Assembly (NCBI GenBank): GCA_947174965.1
Contig: CAMWKY010000049.1
Span: forward strand, 1 to 10,612
DNA length: 10,612 bases
Origin: an uncultured Ruminococcus sp.
GTDB lineage: Bacteria > Bacillota > Clostridia > Oscillospirales > Ruminococcaceae
Direction of reading: 5' to 3'
Part shown: piece after piece, positions 6,310 to 10,612 of the stretch
Numbering within the stretch: position 1 is the first letter of the stretch
Layout of the letters: the number at the start of each line of letters is the position of its first letter
Notes under the pieces: model-generated
What the model saw: the letters and a program-made list of their open reading frames with translations, nothing else
Told to the model about the DNA's origin: nothing
Database searches by the model: none
Program-made: the position numbers and the translations under genes

Positions 6310-6989
6310 TTTGCCGCACCTCTTTCCTCACGGATCCTTCCGTCTTCAATACGTATTTTTCTATCTGCTTTTTCTGCGATTTCGGGATTGTGAGTAATCA
6401 TAACAATAGTCTGTTTAAAAGTTTCGCTTGTCATTTTAAGCAGATCTATAACCTTGTCTGTTGTTTTGCTGTCCAGATTTCCCGTAGGTTCGTCAGCAAG
6501 AATAATTGCAGGCTTAGAGATCAGCGCACGGGCAATAGCAACTCTCTGCTGCTGACCACCCGACATATGGCTTGGATATTTTTTAAGTTTACCGTCCAGA
6601 TCAAGGAAATGAGCTATTTTATTTAACAGCTCCTTATCTTCCTTTTTTCCGTCAAGACGAACGGGCAGTACAATATTTTCGTATGCGGTCAGATATGGAA
6701 TAAGGTTATAGTTCTGAAAAATGAAACCTATTCTCTTTCTGCGAAATACGGTGAGCTGTTCCTCCGTCATATTTTCAAGGTGATTTTCCTCGATAGTTAC
6801 ATTGCCCGAAGTTGGAACATCAAGCCCTCCCAGCATATTCAGAAGAGTGGATTTTCCGCTTCCCGAAGTACCAATAATGGCGATAAACTCGCCGTTTTCT
6901 ATTGATACGCTTACATCGTCCAGTGCTTTTACAAGGCTCTCGTCCTTTCCGTAATATTTTTTCAGATTAGCTGCATTCAATATACTCAT
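6306..6989 (-). CDS. ABC transporter ATP-binding protein (LolD/MacB-type)
   Basis: 227-residue cytoplasmic ATPase that powers the downstream permease. Visible motifs: Walker A GTSGSGKST (40-48), Q-loop Q92 in GFIFQNYNLIP, ABC signature MSGGQQQRVAIARA (142-155), Walker B IILADEP with catalytic Glu (162-168), D-loop GNLD (170-173) and switch His200 (MITHN). All catalytic residues are present. The 'NYNLIPYLTAYENI' stretch is typical of the MacB/LolD subfamily that partners with FtsX permeases. Ribosome site AGGAGG 7 nt before the ATG. Its own promoter (7024-7052), with paired upstream repeats, lies just before it, so it is a separate unit from the two-component genes. Confidence 0.95.
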   Translation of the reverse strand: MSILNAANLKKYYGKDESLVKALDDVSVSIENGEFIAIIGTSGSGKSTLLNMLGGLDVPTSGNVTIEENHLENMTEEQLTVFRRKRIGFIFQNYNLIPYLTAYENIVLPVRLDGKKEDKELLNKIAHFLDLDGKLKKYPSHMSGGQQQRVAIARALISKPAIILADEPTGNLDSKTTDKVIDLLKMTSETFKQTIVMITHNPEIAEKADRKIRIEDGRIREERGAAK

Positions 6990-7023
6990 TGTAATTCCTC
7001 CTATGGTTTTCTTTGATGCTTTT

Positions 7024-7052
7024 ATCTTATCATACCATGGAGATTTTTACAA
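7024..7052 (-). promoter_or_regulatory. Promoter of the ABC transporter operon
   Basis: TTGTAA (7047-7052), 17-bp spacer, TAAGAT (7024-7029). Both boxes are imperfect, as expected for a promoter that needs an activator. An alternative -10 (TATGAT) lies 6 bp upstream but has no matching -35. Confidence 0.55.
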
Positions 7053-7060
7053 CAGATAAC

Positions 7061-7092
7061 GCAAAATCTAATACTAAGATTGCAAAATCTAA
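7061..7092 (-). promoter_or_regulatory. Paired direct repeats, probable LytTR regulator binding sites
   Basis: TTAGATTTTGC occurs twice on the minus strand (7082-7092 and 7061-7071), 21 bp apart from start to start, i.e. two helical turns. The nearer copy ends 8 bp before the -35 box of the ABC promoter. LytTR-family regulators (AgrA, ComE, BlpR type) bind two direct repeats on one DNA face with this spacing just upstream of -35. A LytTR regulator is encoded by the adjacent unit. The repeats match the published loose LytTR consensus only in part. Confidence 0.65.
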
Positions 7093-7093
7093 C

Positions 7094-7124
7094 AAAAAAG
7101 CCTGCCGCTTAATTTGCAGCAGGC
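7094..7124 (-). terminator. Terminator of the two-component unit
   Basis: On the minus strand GCCTGCTGC (7116-7124), a 7-nt loop, GCGGCAGGC (7100-7108), then six T (7094-7099): a 9-bp stem with one G-T wobble. The 5' arm encodes the last residues of the histidine kinase (Pro-Ala-Ala) and the stop codon lies in the loop. It separates the kinase transcript from the ABC promoter only a few bases downstream. Confidence 0.85.
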
Positions 7125-8410
7125 ATTCTTTCATCTGAAATAGGTATTAAAATTTTGAGCGTATACTTTCTGTCTGTACAGCTTGACGTGCATTCTCCAT
7201 TATACTTTTCCACAGCCTTTTTCATATTTCCTACTCCAAAGCCATGGAGGAATTTATCCTCTTTTGTAGTTTTGGATTTGCCTTTAGGTGCATCGAGACA
7301 AGTATTTTCAATCACTATCATTACAAAACTGTGGACTATTCCGGCTTTTATTATCACCGCTCTATATTCTTTTGGGAGCTTCTCAGCGGCTTCCAAAGCA
7401 TTGTCAATGCTGTTGCCGAAAATGGTGCTGATATCAAGCGGTTCAATAAACTGCACCTCGGAAAAATCGACTGCTGCCGAAAAATCAATATCTTTTTCTC
7501 TCGCTATGTGCGATTTTTCCTTGATAATCACATCCAGAATATCGCTGCCTGTGTGTACATAGTCCTCATAAGCTGAAATCTCCATACGAAGTTTTTGTGC
7601 AATTTCTTTTGCACAATCTGTTCCGCTTTGATTTTCAAGGACGAGCAAATGATTTTTCATATCATGATAAATACTTCTGACACGCTCTTCCTCCTGTATC
7701 TTTTCTTCGTAATATTTATGCTTCTTCTTCATGGTTTGCAGCTGATATGCAGTCAGTACTGAATTTGCGATATATAATGTCAGATACAGACAGGCAAAAA
7801 TGGTAATTATACCCGACAGGCAAATCGGATAGCCCATCCATGAATTCTCAGGCATAAAATTAAGTGTAACCAACACCGCTATAAATACAGATAAGCATAC
7901 TCCGTCAATCATCAGCCACATTTTTGTGTTAAGCAGAGCAATCGACTTAATATTCCTGCGTTTCAATATCTGCCATATTGAGAACCATATTACAGGTGCG
8001 ACTGCCAATGATATTGTATGTATCAGGGTACTTATGAAAGTTGTAACGGTTTCTACATTGAATTCCCATTTGCCGACTATATAAAAATATATTTGCATTC
8101 CTATATCCTGAGCAAGATAATTTATAGATACTATCATAGGATACAGAATGATAACCGCTGACAGCTTACATATCCAGCTATCTTGGTACAATATAAATAT
8201 AAAAAGCATAAAACCAATCAAGACACCAAGAATATTAGTAATATCATTTGCAAAAATTACAATATTGGCAATCAGTATGCAGAACCCATAAGCCGCAACT
8301 TTTACAAGTAGTTTTCCTCTTATATTAAGAAAACATCCAATAACCATAAAAAGAAAAAATGCATTTACCCAATTCAGTAGAAAAGCTATAATATCAAGTA
8401 CCTGTATCAC
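7109..8410 (-). CDS. AgrC-like sensor histidine kinase (GHKL type)
   Basis: Membrane sensor of about 433 residues. Six or so hydrophobic segments fill the first 220 residues, with little extracytoplasmic sequence, as in peptide-sensing AgrC-type kinases. A helical linker (about 225-250) leads to the phospho-acceptor box IYHDMKNHLLVLE (His near 249), the N box FGNSIDNALEAAEK (about 331-344) and the glycine box GFGVGNMKKAVEKYNG (about 390-405) of the GHKL ATPase domain. I prefer the GTG at 8408-8410: it overlaps the regulator stop by 4 nt (GTGA) and has GGGGG 8 nt upstream. A TTG at 8423-8425 would add five residues. Partner is the upstream LytTR regulator. No agrB- or agrD-like signal gene is nearby, so the ligand is likely foreign or encoded elsewhere. 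Confidence 0.9.
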   Translation of the reverse strand: MIQVLDIIAFLLNWVNAFFLFMVIGCFLNIRGKLLVKVAAYGFCILIANIVIFANDITNILGVLIGFMLFIFILYQDSWICKLSAVIILYPMIVSINYLAQDIGMQIYFYIVGKWEFNVETVTTFISTLIHTISLAVAPVIWFSIWQILKRRNIKSIALLNTKMWLMIDGVCLSVFIAVLVTLNFMPENSWMGYPICLSGIITIFACLYLTLYIANSVLTAYQLQTMKKKHKYYEEKIQEEERVRSIYHDMKNHLLVLENQSGTDCAKEIAQKLRMEISAYEDYVHTGSDILDVIIKEKSHIAREKDIDFSAAVDFSEVQFIEPLDISTIFGNSIDNALEAAEKLPKEYRAVIIKAGIVHSFVMIVIENTCLDAPKGKSKTTKEDKFLHGFGVGNMKKAVEKYNGECTSSCTDRKYTLKILIPISDERMPAAN

Positions 8411-9120
8411 AGCAAATTCCCCCAATACTCTGTCATTTTGATCATAAAATCCTTTCGCTTGGGCTGACTAACGGGAATTCGTTCCCCTGTGGTAAGGACA
8501 GCTTCGAGATTTTCTACACTTTTGACGTAAGCAAGATTTACGAGAAAACTTGCATGGCAGCGTGCGAAGCAAGGCTCCTTTTCAAGCAAAGCTGAAAACT
8601 CCTTCATACTTTGATAAATGATCTGCTCCTTATCCTCAAAGTGCACAAGAACATTACGCTTGTTTGTTTCGGCATAACGGATATCATTATATAACACCTT
8701 GAATTTTCCACAGTTATTTGAAAATGTAAGGTACTGCTTGTCCTTACCTCGATAGCGGGCAAAATATCGGTCAAGCTCCATTTTCAACCGAACGTATTTT
8801 AGCGGTTTGATTAGATAGTTTACTGCATTTACTTCATAACCCTGCCAAACATACTGCGTAATCGAGGTAAGGAAAATCAGTCCCACATTGCTGTCTATTT
8901 TGCGTATCTGCTGAGCCGTTTCGATACCGTTCATAACACTCATTTTTATATCAAGAAAGATAAGGTCAAAATCAGGATTATAGTTAGCAAGCAATTCTGT
9001 GCCATCATAAAAAACATGATATGTAAATTCAATTTTGTGTTCGTCAGCATAACGCTGTAAATAGCTTTTTAATTCTGCGATCAATGTATTCTCGTCATCG
9101 CAGAGTACAATATGATACAT
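8407..9120 (-). CDS. LytTR-family response regulator
   Basis: 237-residue DNA-binding regulator. The receiver domain (about 1-120) has the acidic pair DD at 8-9, the phosphoacceptor Asp57 in DLIFLDIKM, Thr85 in IFLTSITQ and Lys105 in YLIKPLKY. The LytTR domain (about 135-235) has YAETNKRNVLVHF, FARCHASFLVNL and the final RKDFMIKM. The ATG at 9118-9120 is chosen because GGAGG (9129-9133) is 8 nt upstream. A GTG at 9127-9129, three codons earlier, overlaps that ribosome site and cannot use it. It is coupled to the kinase downstream and probably activates the ABC promoter through the paired repeats at 7061-7092. No clear promoter lies immediately upstream, so transcription likely comes through the XRE pseudogene from the promoter at 9605-9633. 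Confidence 0.94.
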   Translation of the reverse strand: MYHIVLCDDENTLIAELKSYLQRYADEHKIEFTYHVFYDGTELLANYNPDFDLIFLDIKMSVMNGIETAQQIRKIDSNVGLIFLTSITQYVWQGYEVNAVNYLIKPLKYVRLKMELDRYFARYRGKDKQYLTFSNNCGKFKVLYNDIRYAETNKRNVLVHFEDKEQIIYQSMKEFSALLEKEPCFARCHASFLVNLAYVKSVENLEAVLTTGERIPVSQPKRKDFMIKMTEYWGNLL

Positions 9121-9172
9121 TGAAGTCACCTCCAGTGGGTAAAGAGTACAAAAAACTGCTTTTGGCTACTCC

Positions 9173-9589
9173 TCATTTGACTATCAGAATATATTCCTCT
9201 ACACCGTCATTGTGTTTTTAGGACGAGTGATAACAGCCAGTATCAAACTCAAGCATAAAAGTTTCGACACCACGAATCGGGTCAAACGGAAATAACGGAT
9301 ATTCCCTCATTGTATCATTTTCCTCAATGACAGGCGTTTTATCCTCAATACTTGAAATCCTATATTCCGTCTGTATATCCGCAAGAAACGATGCCAGTGG
9401 TACTTTCAGACCGCTGGCAATTTTCCAAAGCGTTGTAGTAGAAACAGACTGCTCACACTAAATTTGCCCAATCATAGGCTTACTTACACTTGTTAATTCG
9501 GCGGTATTGTCTAATGAAAGGTGACGGCTTATGCGAATCTGTTTTAGCCTTTCGCCAATTTTCAAATTAACCTGTTTTTCAGTTTCCAT
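9173..9589 (-). pseudogene. XRE-type helix-turn-helix/cupin regulator, broken by three in-frame stops
   Basis: Start ATG at 9587-9589, METEKQVNLKIGERLKQIR, then an HTH core LSLDNTAELTSVSKPMIGQI (about residues 24-43). In the same frame follow a TAG (9458-9460), then CEQSVSTTTLWKIASGLKVP, a long acidic middle, a TAA (9218-9220), KHNDGVEEYILIVK and a TGA (9173-9175). Intact relatives read 'GQIERGQS...TLWKIA' across the first stop and have a cupin motif 'EEYILVV' near the last, so this is one gene with nonsense changes and no frameshift. As written only 43 residues would be made, cutting the HTH domain short. Sequence after the TGA no longer looks like cupin. It was probably a regulator of the downstream two-component genes, or of the element. 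Confidence 0.8.
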
Positions 9590-9604
9590 TTTTATAGTAC
9601 GTAT

Positions 9605-9633
9605 ATTATAGCATACAACCGTGAAAAAGTCAA
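9605..9633 (-). promoter_or_regulatory. Strong sigma-A-type promoter before the regulator pseudogene
   Basis: TTGACT (9628-9633), exactly 17 bp, perfect TATAAT (9605-9610). Directly upstream is an alternating TA tract (about 9633-9646) that could act as an UP-type element. The -10 box is only 15 nt from the ATG at 9589, leaving a leader of roughly 9 nt and no ribosome site, so the regulator mRNA would be nearly leaderless. It may now mainly serve the two-component genes. Confidence 0.75.
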
Positions 9634-9653
9634 TATATATATATATTCGTCTG

Positions 9654-9697
9654 AAAAAAAGAGCTTTGTTTGCCAATTTTGAGGAACAAGGCTCTTT
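9654..9697 (-). terminator. Leftward terminator-like hairpin at the right end of the element
   Basis: AAAGAGCTTTGTT (9658-9670) pairs with AACAAGGCTCTTT (9685-9697): 13 bp with one G-T wobble and a 14-nt loop. On the minus strand a run of seven T follows. It would stop leftward transcription entering from attR, before the promoter at 9605-9633. Confidence 0.65.
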
Positions 9698-9766
9698 GCG
9701 TTTATAAAAGTCACTTCTCAAAAATAAATTTGTTAGTCAATAGCATCTTTACAAAAAGGAAAAAGA

Positions 9767-9792
9767 GTAATTTTCCTGATGTGAAAAATTAC
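9767..9792 (-). terminator. Second hairpin near attR, possible leftward terminator
   Basis: GTAATTTT (9767-9774) and AAAATTAC (9785-9792) form an 8-bp AT-rich stem. The minus strand continues TCTTTTTCC, a weak T-rich tail. Together with the hairpin at 9654-9697 it fills the stretch between attR and the cargo promoter, in which I see no gene. Confidence 0.4.
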
Positions 9793-9840
9793 CCTTCTGT
9801 TCAGTATAGCAAAATCGTCTGTAAATCGCATATTTTATTG

Positions 9841-9880
9841 GTTCGTAGTGTGTTATGGTAGGAAGTACAGCAAAAATGGG
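9841..9880. other. attR, right attachment site of the serine integrase element
   Basis: The element-side arm GTTCGTAGTGTG (9841-9852) is the exact reverse complement of the attL arm at 379-390. Eight bp later comes the core GGAAGTAC (9861-9868), then helicase sequence AGCAAAAATGGG. Joining this arm to the attL arm through one core copy gives a symmetric 48-bp attP, about the size known for serine integrases. Confidence 0.8.
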
Positions 9881-10612
9881 AACAGGCACGAATGTACAAA
9901 AAAGACTAATTGCCGTTCACGATCTCGATATTCCGTGGAGACCGGCTGATCTGGATCAGCGCGCAGGAAGAATTATCCGACAGGGCAACGAGAATAAAAA
10001 TGTTGAGATTTACCGCTATGTTACAAAGGGTACGTTCGATGCTTACAGTTATCAGACTTTGGAGAACAAGCAAAAATTTATTTCTCAGATCATGACCTCA
10101 AAAGCTCCTGCCCGTCGGTGTGAAGATGTAGACCAACAGGCGCTTACATATTCGGAAATCAAGGCTCTCTGTACGGGCGATGAGCGAATCAAAGAAAAGT
10201 TAATGCTTGATAAAGATGTTAAGGAACTGAGAGTGCTTGCTGCTGAACATCAGAACACTGTTTTTGAAATGCAGGATAAAATCAAGGCTTTTCCCGATAA
10301 GGAGAAAAGACTGACATCAATACTTGATGATCTGCATACTGACCGTGAAGCACTGCGCAAACTCCCCATTGATCCTGAGCGAAAATTGCCCGTATTTAAA
10401 ATCACTATCGGTGATGTTGAGTACACATACAGAAAAGAAGCGGCAAAAGCTCTTGAAACGGCAGCACTTGCTATTAAGTATGCGGATACACCTGTCAAAG
10501 TAGGTTCATTCCAGGGATTTGATCTGACAGTTACAATGAACAGCGGTTTACTGGGCAGTGGAATGACTGCCTGTATGAGAGGTGCAGCTTCACATACCAC
10601 TAAGCTGATAGA
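9855..10612 (+). pseudogene. 3' fragment of the SNF2-type conjugative-element helicase, runs off the window
   Basis: From 9861 the frame reads GSTAKMGTGTNVQKRLIAVH, then DLDIPWRPADLDQRAGRIIR and QGNENKNVEIYRYVTKGTFD. This contains helicase motif V (GTGTNVQ) and motif VI (QRAGRIIRQGN) of SF2/SNF2 helicases. The frame is open to the end of the window (about 250 codons). The later part (about 85-150 codons in) is helical, includes DDLHTDREALRKLPIDPERK, and belongs to the same family's region after the helicase core. It continues exactly the codon phase of the fragment at 201-370. The element end supplies an ATG at 9855-9857 (MVGSTAKMG...), preceded by a TAG at 9846-9848 and with no clear ribosome site, so a truncated product is possible but doubtful. 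Without motifs I-IV it cannot be an active helicase. Confidence 0.85.

Larger units (their letters stand above)
363..9868. mobile_element. Integrative mobilizable element, about 9.5 kb, large serine recombinase type, inserted in a helicase gene
   Basis: Bounded by GGAAGTAC at 363-370 and 9861-9868. Removing 9,498 bp joins CTGCTT-GGAAGTAC-AGCAAAAATGGG and makes one uninterrupted helicase reading frame (RVLLGST followed by AKMGTGTNVQ). The element encodes a large serine recombinase whose stop lies about 50 bp inside attL, an orphan MobC with an oriT-like upstream region, and a cargo of a two-component system and ABC exporter. The plan (recombinase at one end, mobilization protein, cargo) recalls Tn4451-type mobilizable transposons, but no relaxase is present. 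The element may be mobilised in trans, or may be a derivative that lost its relaxase. The decayed gene at 3452-3783 and the regulator pseudogene at 9173-9589 show it is partly degraded. Confidence 0.85.

Noticed and set aside
7155..7576. Two long plus-strand frames (135 and 110 codons) over the kinase C-terminus
   Set aside because: Shadows of the histidine kinase gene, which shows clear H, N and G boxes on the minus strand.
9173..9589. Programmed stop-codon readthrough or recoding in the XRE gene
   Set aside because: Three different stops in one gene, no selenocysteine-type hairpin noticed, and no other gene in the window uses internal stops. Decay is the simpler reading.
9633..9647. TA dinucleotide tract as a phase-variation repeat
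   Set aside because: It is short and upstream of the -35 box and not in a spacer or coding frame. An UP-type role is enough to explain it.
9458..9721. Longer 87-codon version of the XRE frame starting at 9721
   Set aside because: Its upstream half covers the TA tract and the TTGACT/TATAAT promoter, so translation from there would require a transcript that this promoter cannot make.
10250..10600. 116-codon minus-strand frame
   Set aside because: Antisense shadow of the helicase 3' fragment, whose plus-strand frame is open and family-like throughout.

Overview
The window looks like DNA from a low-GC Clostridia bacterium, probably a Ruminococcus-like (Oscillospiraceae) gut Firmicute. Reasons are the strong AGGAGG-type ribosome sites, the AT-rich sigma-A-like promoters, the AgrC/LytTR signalling genes and the conjugative-element style helicase. 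The genus is inference; no rRNA or housekeeping gene is present.

The main content is one integrated mobile element of about 9.5 kb (363-9868) sitting inside another mobile-element gene. The gene pieces outside both ends belong to one SNF2-type helicase of the kind carried by large conjugative elements. The 5' piece ends in ...RVLLGST at about 371, and the 3' piece resumes as GSTAKMGTGTNVQ at 9861. Both junctions carry the 8-bp sequence GGAAGTAC in the same codon phase, so precise excision would restore the reading frame. Just inside each junction, 8 bp away on both sides, lies an inverted 12-bp copy of CACACTACGAAC. Together these describe a complete serine-integrase attP.

Layout, left to right. 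1-200 is unidentified flanking DNA and about 201-370 is the helicase 5' fragment. A large serine recombinase lies at 419-1990 (minus) with its own promoter and a palindromic operator candidate. A leader region (2087-2517) holds very short ORFs. An oriT-like region full of hairpins (2725-2905) precedes an orphan MobC accessory gene (2940-3284, plus) with no relaxase. A decayed minus-strand stretch (3452-3783) follows. The cargo occupies 3740-9589, all minus strand and read right to left: an XRE-type regulator pseudogene, a LytTR response regulator, an AgrC-like GHKL histidine kinase, a terminator, a promoter with paired direct repeats, an ABC ATPase, a MacB/FtsX-type permease and a coupled 58-codon ORF. 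Two leftward terminator-like hairpins and attR close the element, and the helicase 3' fragment runs off the window.

Inferred working model: the sensor kinase and LytTR regulator respond to an external signal, probably a peptide or antimicrobial. The regulator binds the two 11-bp repeats, 21 bp apart, just upstream of the ABC promoter and switches on the exporter. The recombinase moves the element as a circle, and MobC plus an oriT would let it be mobilised by a relaxase supplied elsewhere, for example by the conjugative element whose helicase it interrupts.
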